Positions 1 through 6,971 of a DNA stretch of 9,834 nt are shown here, piece after piece; the stretch's first letter is position 1, and every line of letters starts with the position of its first letter. Position numbers and translations under genes: made by a program. This DNA comes from Erysipelothrix sp. UBA3377. GTDB lineage: Bacteria; Bacillota_I; Bacilli_A; Erysipelotrichales; Erysipelotrichaceae. The stretch spans positions 1 through 9,834 of the forward strand of contig DEQB01000061.1 in the NCBI GenBank assembly GCA_002359085.1. Direction: 5' to 3'. Below the pieces are notes generated by a model. The model was given only the letters and a program-made list of their open reading frames with translations. It was not told the origin of the DNA and made no database searches.

Positions 1-1038
1 TTGAATGATCAATACAATATTGCAGGGCAGCGTGCCCAATTTACGGCTTCGCTCACAAACCCCACAACCCGTGTGGTCAATAATTTATCCTATGCCATCG
101 TAGGACTTGTGGGTGCCATGACCATTTTGAATGGTAATCTTACAGTTGGTCTTTTCACCAGCTTTATTTCCTATTCATTAATGTTTGCGAAACCTTTCAA
201 TGAATTGAGTGGTAACTTGGCGCAAGTCTTTGCGGCAAAAGCAGGATATGAAAATATCCAAAGTTTACTCAACATAAAATCAGAAGTGGATACAGGAACT
301 CAAGAAATCATGACAGCGGGTCATGTGTCGTTTGAAGATGTGTCGTTTGCGTATCAAGAAAACAATCCCTTAATTGAAAACCTCGACTTGGAAGTAAAAC
401 CCAAACAAAAGATTGCGATTGTAGGACCTACGGGAGCAGGTAAGAGTACGTTGATTAATATTTTGATGCGTTACTATGAAGTTGACTCAGGTAAGGTTTG
501 CTTGGATGGTGTTGATATTCGACATTTAAGTCGCCAATCGCTTCACGAAAATATCTCAATTGTGCTTCAAGACCCTTGGTTGTTTGAGGGTACCATTTTA
601 GAAAATCTGAAGTACGGTCGTGAAGATGCGACGATGGATGCGGTGATTGAAGCTGCAAAAGCAGCGGATGTTCATGAATTTATTTCAAGTCTTGATAAGG
701 GTTATGAAACCATGATCCAAAAAGGGGCGCGTAATATTTCCGGTGGACAAAAGCAGTTACTGACCATTGCGCGTGCCTTATTACAAGGGGGTCCCATCCT
801 CATTCTTGATGAAGCAACCAGTAATATTGACAGTTTAACAGAGAAAAGAATTCAGTCAGTATTTACGACCATTATGAAACAACATACCACATTCTTTATT
901 GCGCATCGTTTGAGTACGGTCATTGATTCTGACCTTATTTTAGTGATGAAACAGGGGAATATTGTGGAAAAAGGAACCCACCGTGAACTCATGGATAAAA
1001 AGGGATTCTATTATACCCTTTACCAAAGTCAGTTCTAA
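1..1038 (+). CDS. ABC exporter half-transporter, permease-ATPase fusion (5'-truncated by window edge)
   Basis: This is the C-terminal 345 residues of a type IV (ABCB-like) exporter subunit; the full family length is roughly 570-620, so about 230-270 residues lie upstream. The TTG at position 1 is the window edge, not a credible start. Residues about 22-66 contain the last two membrane helices of the permease domain. The nucleotide-binding domain follows from about residue 105, with Walker A GPTGAGKST (142-150), Q-loop Q190, signature ISGGQ (246-250), Walker B ending D270-E271, D-loop around 275-278 and switch histidine H302. All ATPase residues, including the catalytic glutamate, are present, so this half should be catalytically competent. 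Such proteins work as homodimers or heterodimers, often exporting drugs, lipids or peptides; a partner could lie upstream, unseen. The substrate cannot be told. No convincing terminator separates it from cdaA, so readthrough is possible. Confidence 0.93.
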   Translation: MNDQYNIAGQRAQFTASLTNPTTRVVNNLSYAIVGLVGAMTILNGNLTVGLFTSFISYSLMFAKPFNELSGNLAQVFAAKAGYENIQSLLNIKSEVDTGTQEIMTAGHVSFEDVSFAYQENNPLIENLDLEVKPKQKIAIVGPTGAGKSTLINILMRYYEVDSGKVCLDGVDIRHLSRQSLHENISIVLQDPWLFEGTILENLKYGREDATMDAVIEAAKAADVHEFISSLDKGYETMIQKGARNISGGQKQLLTIARALLQGGPILILDEATSNIDSLTEKRIQSVFTTIMKQHTTFFIAHRLSTVIDSDLILVMKQGNIVEKGTHRELMDKKGFYYTLYQSQF

Positions 1039-1070
1039 TCGTGAAAATAGTGTGTAAATTCACCAAACGG

Positions 1071-1099
1071 TTATACATTTATGTGATTCATGGTATAAT
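1071..1099 (+). promoter_or_regulatory. Candidate sigma-A promoter for the cdaA operon (extended -10)
   Basis: A perfect TATAAT lies at 1094-1099, preceded by TG at 1091-1092 (extended -10, TGgTATAAT). At a 17-bp spacing, 1071-1076 reads TTATAC, a poor -35; an extended -10 can compensate for this. Transcription would begin near 1106, leaving a leader of only about 16 nt before the cdaA ATG, just enough for the AGGAGG at 1111-1116. There is thus no room for a riboswitch in this leader. The promoter call is inference from the motif. Confidence 0.6.
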
Positions 1100-1121
1100 T
1101 ATAAGGATTTAGGAGGTTCTT

Positions 1122-2309
1122 ATGTCACTCGATTTATTTACGTTACAATCCATCATTCAAGGTCTAAAAATTTTAATAGACTTTATTATCGTATGGGTTC
1201 TCATATATTACACTTTAAGGGTCGTAAGAAACAATTCAAGAACTGTCCAAATATTTAAGGGCGTTGTTTTGATAATATTGGTTCGATTTATTGCCTATTA
1301 TTTTGATTTAAAAGTAGTACTCGCATTGGCTGATTTTTTAATTCAGTATGGGGTGCTGGTTTTTGTGATTATATTCCAACCGGAATTAAGGGGTCTTTTG
1401 GAAAGGCTTGGGAAGTCAACGGTTTTTTCTTCGTTACACACATTGAGTGGTAATGAAAGGGAACGCTTGATTGATGAATTGGTAAGTGCAAGTGTGGATC
1501 TTTCTTCCAAACGTATTGGGGCGATTATCTCACTTGAACAGGGTCACTCTTTGGCAGACTTTATTAAAACGGGAACACCGATTAATTCATCGGTCAGTGC
1601 TGATTTATTAACGTCTATTTTTGTGACTACGACACCACTTCATGATGGTGCGGTCATCATCCAGGGGGATCGTATCGCGTGTGCGTCTGCGTATTTCCCA
1701 ACCACAGCCCTTGATTTACCCACGCGTTATGGTGCAAGACACCGTGCGGCTTTGGGTATCAGTGAGATTACGGATTCCGTAACCCTTGTTATTTCTGAAG
1801 AGACGGGTCAAATCTCTGTTGCAGAGAACGGTAAGTTAACGGAGATGGATGAAGCCAGTCTTCGTGAATTCTTGAATGTATTGATTCAGAATGCAGAAAA
1901 AGAAGTTTCAAACAGAATTGAATTCAAGACAACACGTCGTATGAATTTGGGTCGTTTGAATGTGGATCCGATTCGTATCGAGAAGGTAGATGAAGGGGGT
2001 AAACCCAAACAAACCTTTAAGAAACGTCGAGAAGTGAAACAAGACGAATCCAAAGACAATGAAGGTTTGAAAGAAAAGAAGCGTCCGAAATTATTTAAGA
2101 AAATGAAACAAGAGAAGGCGCATCAAGAAACTGAAGATAAGAAAACAGGCGAAGGATTAGAGGCTTTGAAAGCCGCAACCAGCCGTCATAAATCGGAAGA
2201 TAACAACCAACAGTCTGATACAACCTCAGATTCAATGTCTTCAAATCATAATGCTTTGAAGACAGAAGCAAATGAAACAGGAGGTGACAACGATGGCGAA
2301 ACTCGATAA
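1122..2309 (+). CDS. cdaA: CdaA diadenylate cyclase (c-di-AMP synthase) with a long charged C-terminal tail
   Basis: This membrane enzyme condenses two ATP into cyclic di-AMP, the messenger that controls potassium and osmolyte transport and wall homeostasis in Firmicutes. Three predicted membrane helices (about residues 14-34, 44-61, 64-85) precede the DAC domain (about 95-255). The two catalytic motifs are intact: DGA at 175-177 (in PLHDGAVII) and RHR at 206-208 (in GARHRAALG). AGGAGG at 1111-1116 sits 5 nt before the ATG, which fixes the start. The product is 395 residues, against about 270-290 for the usual CdaA. The surplus is a tail from about residue 270: strongly basic at 295-331 (KKRR, KEKKRPK, KKMK), then polar and acidic, rich in E, D, S, N and T, and probably disordered. 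Genes for its known regulator CdaR and for GlmM follow directly, the classical cdaA-cdaR-glmM order. Confidence 0.97.
   Translation: MSLDLFTLQSIIQGLKILIDFIIVWVLIYYTLRVVRNNSRTVQIFKGVVLIILVRFIAYYFDLKVVLALADFLIQYGVLVFVIIFQPELRGLLERLGKSTVFSSLHTLSGNERERLIDELVSASVDLSSKRIGAIISLEQGHSLADFIKTGTPINSSVSADLLTSIFVTTTPLHDGAVIIQGDRIACASAYFPTTALDLPTRYGARHRAALGISEITDSVTLVISEETGQISVAENGKLTEMDEASLREFLNVLIQNAEKEVSNRIEFKTTRRMNLGRLNVDPIRIEKVDEGGKPKQTFKKRREVKQDESKDNEGLKEKKRPKLFKKMKQEKAHQETEDKKTGEGLEALKAATSRHKSEDNNQQSDTTSDSMSSNHNALKTEANETGGDNDGETR
2279..2287 (+). promoter_or_regulatory. Ribosome binding site deciding the cdaR start
   Basis: AGGAGGTGA is a nine-base match to the anti-Shine-Dalgarno sequence. It lies 8 nt (counted from AGGAGG) before the ATG at 2293, within the last codons of cdaA. 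It rules out the in-frame ATG at 2272, which lies upstream of this site and has no comparable site of its own. Confidence 0.85.
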
Positions 2310-3645
2310 CAAAAAGAAATCCAAACCGGAAGACAAGTTAGAACTAGCCCAAGCGGTAGCGAGACAGTCTGAAAAGATTGCGGAACGTTATCAAGCGGTC
2401 GGTCAGTTCTTTGGGCGTGTGTTCAGATGGTTCAGTGCTTGGTTTGATCGCTTTGTGTTCAATCCCAAGTATGCGAAATTGGTGGCTTTTGCTTTTGCGA
2501 TTTTAGTCTATCTCACCTTCTCACAAGAAGATGTGGATACCGTTGTTCAAGCAAAGAGTTTATCAAGTGTTCAAGTGAATGCGATTTATAATCGTGAAAT
2601 GTATGAAGTTGAAGGTATTGAAGAGTTTGTAGAAGTGGATGTTTTGGGTAGCTATAGTGATATTATTATGGTTAACGCAGCTGAAATTACTGCAGAGCTT
2701 GATTTGCGTACACTGGGTGAAGGAACATATCAGGTAGATTATATTCCTGTGGGTGTTTCAAGTCGTGTTAAAGCGACGGTGCAACCTGCGACCGCAAGTG
2801 TTACCATTCGTCGTAAAGAAACCAAGACCATGGCGCTTTCCTATGAATTTATCAATCAAGACAAATTGGGAGATCAATACGTCTTAGGAAATGTTACGTT
2901 GGACTCTCGTGAAGTTACCATTTCTGCATCTGCAGAAACACTAGAACAAATTGCGTTTGTGAAAGCATTAATTGATGTGAGTGGTAAAACATCCACCTTT
3001 ACACAAAGTGCTGAGATTGTTGCGTATAACCAAAATGGTGAAAAATTAAAGAATGCGGATGTGATTCCAAGTGCAGTGGCCGTTACAGTTGAGGTATCTT
3101 CACCCAATAAGACCGTACCGATTTATACTAGATTTGAAGGAGAAATTCCGAACGATCAAGCCATCGATACGATTACCATGGACCACGAAGCCATAACCAT
3201 TTATGGTCAACAGTCTGTCTTGGATACCATTGATGAAATTGTGGTTTATATTCCAGCAACTACTTTATCAAGTGGTAAGTTAACACATAACATTACACTT
3301 CCAGCCGGTGTTAAATCGGGAAGTGTTTCAAAAATTAATATTGAAGTAACCTTGGCGGAACTTGAAACACGTACCTACGATAATATTAATATTATTTATC
3401 GTGGTAATGTGAACGGATATAAGATCAGAGCAGTCTCAGAAGATGACTTCACAGCATCCATTACCGTGACTGGAACCGCAAGGAATTTGGATAACTTTAG
3501 CGCAGACAATGTCATACTTTATGTAAATATGCGCGATGTTGAGATCGGTGATAACCAAGATCTTAAACTATATATTGACGATCAATATTCATTGCTCAAC
3601 ATTACACCAAGTAAAGAAACAATTCGCGTTGATATCATCGAGTAG
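2293..3645 (+). CDS. cdaR: CdaR, YbbR-domain membrane regulator of CdaA, with a cytosolic N-terminal extension
   Basis: CdaR is a single-pass membrane protein with extracytoplasmic YbbR repeats that binds and modulates CdaA. From the ATG at 2293 (450 residues) there is a hydrophilic, lysine-rich N-terminus, a single membrane helix at about 60-77 (in AKLVAFAFAILVYLTFSQ), and then about four YbbR-type beta repeats (roughly 92-174, 180-268, 275-353, 363-448). In B. subtilis YbbR, as I recall it, the helix begins within about the first 10-12 residues, so this protein has about 50 additional cytosolic residues. Part of them (about 13-33) looks helical and charged, followed by an aromatic-rich amphipathic stretch (39-56). 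The long polar C-terminal tail of the B. subtilis protein is absent here. The gene overlaps cdaA by 17 bp, suggesting coupled translation. The start is chosen from the AGGAGGTGA at 2279; the ATG at 2272 would add seven residues. Confidence 0.93.
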   Translation: MAKLDNKKKSKPEDKLELAQAVARQSEKIAERYQAVGQFFGRVFRWFSAWFDRFVFNPKYAKLVAFAFAILVYLTFSQEDVDTVVQAKSLSSVQVNAIYNREMYEVEGIEEFVEVDVLGSYSDIIMVNAAEITAELDLRTLGEGTYQVDYIPVGVSSRVKATVQPATASVTIRRKETKTMALSYEFINQDKLGDQYVLGNVTLDSREVTISASAETLEQIAFVKALIDVSGKTSTFTQSAEIVAYNQNGEKLKNADVIPSAVAVTVEVSSPNKTVPIYTRFEGEIPNDQAIDTITMDHEAITIYGQQSVLDTIDEIVVYIPATTLSSGKLTHNITLPAGVKSGSVSKINIEVTLAELETRTYDNINIIYRGNVNGYKIRAVSEDDFTASITVTGTARNLDNFSADNVILYVNMRDVEIGDNQDLKLYIDDQYSLLNITPSKETIRVDIIE

Positions 3646-3653
3646 GAGGCATT

Positions 3654-4973
3654 ATGGGGAAATACTTTGGAACAGATGGATTAAGAGGGGAAGCAAATCA
3701 ACTCTTAACAACAGACCTTGCTTTAAAAGTGGGTCAATATTTAGGATACCGTTATCGCGGTCAAAAAATTATTATTGGTAAAGATACACGCTTATCGTCA
3801 GACATGTTGGAACATGCTCTGGCAGCGGGTATCGCTTCAAGTGGTGCAGATGTGTACCTATTGGGAACGTGTGCAACACCGGCTTTGGCTTACTTAATCA
3901 CTGAAAAGGGATTTAAAGCTGGGGTGATGATTTCCGCAAGCCACAATCCATTTTACGATAACGGATTGAAAGTGTTTGGCGAGTCAGGGATGAAGAGTTC
4001 CTTCGATCTTGAATTAGAAATTGAAAGTTATATTGATGGTACACGGACTATAGAAAAAGCCAACCGTGATGTGATTGGTAATATCTATGATTACAGTGAT
4101 GCTTTGGAAGACTATATCTTGCACTTGGAGGATGTGGTTAAACATGACTTCAAAGGTTTAAGCATTGTCTTGGATTTAGCCAATGGGTCTGCCGTATCTT
4201 CTGCACAACGTTTGTTTGAAGATTTACAGGCGGATGTGATTTTAATGAACGAAAGCCCCAATGGCACCAACATAAACTTAGACAGTGGATCAACACATAT
4301 TGAAAACCTACAAGCCCGTGTGCTTGAAGAAAAGGCAGATTTAGGATTTGCTTTCGATGGCGATGCGGATCGATGCTTGGCAGTAGACCATAAAGGAAAT
4401 ATCATTGATGGTGACAAGATTATCTACGTCTTATCCAAAGATATGATTGAAAACAATCAGTTGAAAGATCATACAGTGGTTTCCACCGTGATGGCAAACT
4501 TGGGTTTTAAAAAGAGCATGGAAAGAGAGAACATTCATGTGATTCAAACAGATGTGGGTGACAAACACGTATTTAAGGCCATGGTTGATGGAAGCTATCA
4601 ACTGGGTGGTGAACAATCAGGCCATATCATTCTGAGTGAATATGCCACAACGGGTGATGGTGTTTTAACAGCACTACGTTTGGCTGAAGTTGTTTCTAAA
4701 AATAACAGCAGCTTGTATGATTTATCTAAAGATTGTCTTGAGTTTCCACAAGTGTTACAAAACATTACCGTGAGAAACAAAAAAGAAGTGATGGGTGAAC
4801 TCTCACTACTTGAACTGATTGAAAATATCGAAGAAAAATTGGGGGATGCCGGTCGTATCTTAGTGAGACCATCTGGTACCGAGCCCTTGGTTCGTGTTAT
4901 GGTTGAAGCAGAAGATATAGAAACATGTAGAAAGTACGTCAATGAAGTCATAGAACATATAGAAAAGTTGTAG
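3654..4973 (+). CDS. glmM: GlmM phosphoglucosamine mutase
   Basis: This cytosolic enzyme interconverts glucosamine-6-phosphate and glucosamine-1-phosphate, the step toward UDP-GlcNAc for peptidoglycan and other glycans. Its 439 residues are close to the usual ~445-450. It shows all four alpha-D-phosphohexomutase signatures: the N-terminal FGTDGLRG, the phosphoserine loop SASHNP (94-99, with S96 the expected phosphorylated serine), the Mg-binding DGDADR (235-240), the sugar-binding GGEQSGH (318-324) and the phosphate-binding RPSGTEP (405-411). AGGAGG at 3644-3649 overlaps the cdaR stop codon and lies 4 nt from the ATG. In other Firmicutes GlmM also binds CdaA and inhibits c-di-AMP synthesis, so its place behind cdaA-cdaR fits a regulatory as well as a metabolic role. 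The alternative PGM/PMM identity is unlikely given the motifs and neighbours. Confidence 0.97.
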   Translation: MGKYFGTDGLRGEANQLLTTDLALKVGQYLGYRYRGQKIIIGKDTRLSSDMLEHALAAGIASSGADVYLLGTCATPALAYLITEKGFKAGVMISASHNPFYDNGLKVFGESGMKSSFDLELEIESYIDGTRTIEKANRDVIGNIYDYSDALEDYILHLEDVVKHDFKGLSIVLDLANGSAVSSAQRLFEDLQADVILMNESPNGTNINLDSGSTHIENLQARVLEEKADLGFAFDGDADRCLAVDHKGNIIDGDKIIYVLSKDMIENNQLKDHTVVSTVMANLGFKKSMERENIHVIQTDVGDKHVFKAMVDGSYQLGGEQSGHIILSEYATTGDGVLTALRLAEVVSKNNSSLYDLSKDCLEFPQVLQNITVRNKKEVMGELSLLELIENIEEKLGDAGRILVRPSGTEPLVRVMVEAEDIETCRKYVNEVIEHIEKL

Positions 4974-4982
4974 GTGATATCG

Positions 4983-5639
4983 ATGAAATATGTAGTTAAT
5001 GTTGTAGAAGATGAGAAGGATTTGAATGAACTTGTTAAAAGTTATCTAGAAAAAGCGGGATATGAAGTGCGTTCTTACCTTACCTATGAAGAAGCGAACG
5101 CACATATTCATGATGATGATGTCCATCTTTGGATTCTTGATATTATGCTGGATGATAAAAGCGGATTTGATTTGATTGAACGTATTCGTGCCAATTCAAA
5201 GACCACGCCCGTTATCTTTATGTCCGCAAGAGACAAAGAATTTGATCGTATTATAGGACTTGAAAAGGGAAGTGATGACTATATCACCAAGCCTTTTTCA
5301 CCCAAAGAACTGGTACTTCGTGTCAATAACATTATCAAACGTGTTTATAAACAAGATGTACAGGTTGAAGTTGATGGTTATGTAATTGATGAAAAACAAC
5401 GAAAAGCCATCAAAGATGATGTTGAACTGGAACTCACAACCAAAGAATTTGATTTACTCATGATGTTTGTGAAGAACAGAGGGGTTGCCTTTACACGTGA
5501 ACAAATTTTAGTGCATGTTTGGGAAACCAATTATTTTGGGTCGGATCGTGTTGTGGATGATACGTTACGAAGATTAAGAAAGAAAATGCCGGGATTGAAC
5601 ATTCAAACAATCTATGGCTTTGGGTATCGTTTGGGATGA
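4983..5639 (+). CDS. cssR: OmpR/PhoB-family response regulator, CssR-like
   Basis: This DNA-binding response regulator has 218 residues. The receiver domain (about 1-120) has acidic-pocket residues E9-D10, phosphoacceptor D53 (in LWILDIML), switch S81 and conserved K103 (TKPF). The winged-helix domain (about 125-218) has the recognition region around 187-202 (SDRVVDDTLRRLRKK) and the ending YGFGYRLG. From memory, the runs NELxxxYLE, HLWILDIML, the SARD block and YFGxDRVVDDxxRRLRxKMP match B. subtilis CssR, which activates htrA-type protease genes during secretion stress. That comparison was not computed here. I chose the ATG at 4983: AGGTGA (4972-4977), straddling the glmM stop, lies 5 nt before it. 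The GTG at 4974 lies within that site and would be too close. Its kinase gene overlaps its stop codon. Confidence 0.9.
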   Translation: MKYVVNVVEDEKDLNELVKSYLEKAGYEVRSYLTYEEANAHIHDDDVHLWILDIMLDDKSGFDLIERIRANSKTTPVIFMSARDKEFDRIIGLEKGSDDYITKPFSPKELVLRVNNIIKRVYKQDVQVEVDGYVIDEKQRKAIKDDVELELTTKEFDLLMMFVKNRGVAFTREQILVHVWETNYFGSDRVVDDTLRRLRKKMPGLNIQTIYGFGYRLG

Positions 5640-6970
5640 AAAAAATAAAGAATGTTATTAAAAAAATGTCGTTGACCCAACAACTGTCTTTTATGGTTGT
5701 TTCAATTTTCCTCTTTTTAGTAGTGTTCTTTTTTGGTTTTTTAACACTAAATATTGACAGTTTCGTGGAGTCACAAATCTTCAACATTACCCGTGATAGC
5801 CAAGATACGGTCATTCAAAACTACTTATTGGGAAGAACGGGAACCAGTTTATTCGGTTCATCTGCTTCCAATATTGTTCATGTTATTTATGAAGACGATG
5901 GACTGCCTTTAATATCGACCAATGTGCCGCTGGAATACTCATTTCCAGGTATCACAAAGATTATTGAAGACAAACTTGAAGTGGTGACACCAGACATGCG
6001 GTTGAACATGCGTTTTGAAAAAAACAGTTTAATCAGTATGAAGGGGATCAACCAATCAACTACCATCGTCTCCATCATGCCGATTGAATATCACAATCAA
6101 TTCAGATCGGCCCTCATTAACAGTTTTGTGTACATGATTGTATTGGTCATTGGGATTGTATTTGTGCTTCTGTTATTTTGGGTTGCGACCATCATTCACT
6201 CCTTGGGTTTGATTCAAGAGTTTATTGAGAAGTCAAAGAACAACCAAGAAGCAGAATTAAAACTGGACCGTGGTGATGAAATTGGTCAATTGGCAAATGT
6301 TTTGGTGGAGATGCAAGATGAACTACATTACCAACAAAAACAAAAGGAAGAAATGCTTCAAAACATTTCTCATGACTTAAAAACGCCCGTTGCGACCATC
6401 AAATCATACAGTGAGGCCATCAAGGATGGGATTTACCCATATGAGACCCTTGAAAAATCAGTGGATGTCATCATTGAACATGCGGACCGTTTGGAGAAGA
6501 AAGTGTTCAATCTCTTAATGTTGAATCGTATGGATTATATGACCCATGAGAAAATCAGTTCGAATACAGAGGTTGATTTGGAACCCATCGTCCAACAGGT
6601 CATTGTTTCTACCAAGCAAATAAGGCCAGATATCGAAATTAATTTTGAGACCAAAGGCAGTATGTTTTTTGGGGAAGAAGAACCGTGGCGTGTTGTGGTA
6701 GAGAACCTACTTGATAACGCCTTACGTTATAGTAAAACAAGGGTTGATATCCATTTGGATGATCATCAATTCAGTATTTATAACGATGGTGAAAGAGTGC
6801 CCAAGAAGAAATTAAAATCGTTCTTTAAAGCTTATGAAATGGGTGATAAGGGACAATTTGGTTTGGGACTGGCGATTGTGAGTCGTGTGGTTACCAACTA
6901 TAACTATAAGGTGAGTGCAACCAATAAAAAATATGGTATTGAATTTAAAATAGAGAGAAAGGAGGCATGA
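5636..6970 (+). CDS. cssS: Sensor histidine kinase, CssS-like
   Basis: This membrane kinase (444 residues) partners the preceding regulator. It has a short cytosolic N-terminus, TM1 about 17-39, an extracytoplasmic sensor region about 40-161 with no fold I recognise, TM2 about 162-187, and a HAMP-like linker (about 188-238, with DEIGQLA). The HisKA domain carries the H-box NISHDLKTP with phosphoacceptor H246. The ATPase domain has N-box ENLLDNALRYS (356-366), G1 NDGE (383-386) and G2 GLGLAI (409-414). The region from the H-box through the dimerisation helices (KDGIYP, DVIIEHADRLEKK) resembles CssS as I remember it; the sensor region does not obviously do so. The start ATG overlaps the cssR stop (ATGA, 5636-5639) and has no good Shine-Dalgarno site, so translation is probably by termination-reinitiation. 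This favours fixed stoichiometry with the regulator. The ligand is unknown; secretion stress is inferred from the family. Confidence 0.9.
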   Translation: MKKIKNVIKKMSLTQQLSFMVVSIFLFLVVFFFGFLTLNIDSFVESQIFNITRDSQDTVIQNYLLGRTGTSLFGSSASNIVHVIYEDDGLPLISTNVPLEYSFPGITKIIEDKLEVVTPDMRLNMRFEKNSLISMKGINQSTTIVSIMPIEYHNQFRSALINSFVYMIVLVIGIVFVLLLFWVATIIHSLGLIQEFIEKSKNNQEAELKLDRGDEIGQLANVLVEMQDELHYQQKQKEEMLQNISHDLKTPVATIKSYSEAIKDGIYPYETLEKSVDVIIEHADRLEKKVFNLLMLNRMDYMTHEKISSNTEVDLEPIVQQVIVSTKQIRPDIEINFETKGSMFFGEEEPWRVVVENLLDNALRYSKTRVDIHLDDHQFSIYNDGERVPKKKLKSFFKAYEMGDKGQFGLGLAIVSRVVTNYNYKVSATNKKYGIEFKIERKEA

Positions 6971-6971
6971 C

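Noticed and set aside
1..3. TTG as the start codon of the ABC transporter gene
   Set aside because: It coincides with the window edge, and the protein begins in the middle of the permease domain; the true start is upstream.
1041..1063. GTGAA/TTCAC inverted repeat after the ABC gene as a terminator
   Set aside because: Only a 5-bp AT-rich stem with a long loop and no T run follows; too weak to call.
2272..2274. In-frame ATG upstream as the cdaR start
   Set aside because: The strong AGGAGGTGA lies downstream of it and is well spaced from the ATG at 2293; no comparable site precedes 2272.
3536..3781. Open frame across the cdaR-glmM junction
   Set aside because: It overlaps the verified ends of two well-supported genes in a different frame and encodes no recognisable protein.
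4598..4951. Open frame of 117 codons on the - strand inside glmM
   Set aside because: It lies wholly antisense to a gene with all its catalytic motifs, is serine-rich low-complexity in the manner of a shadow frame, and has no supporting start signal.
4974..4976. GTG directly after the glmM stop as the response regulator start
   Set aside because: It lies within the AGGTGA ribosome binding site that serves the ATG at 4983; starting at 4983 also gives the usual short lead into the receiver domain.
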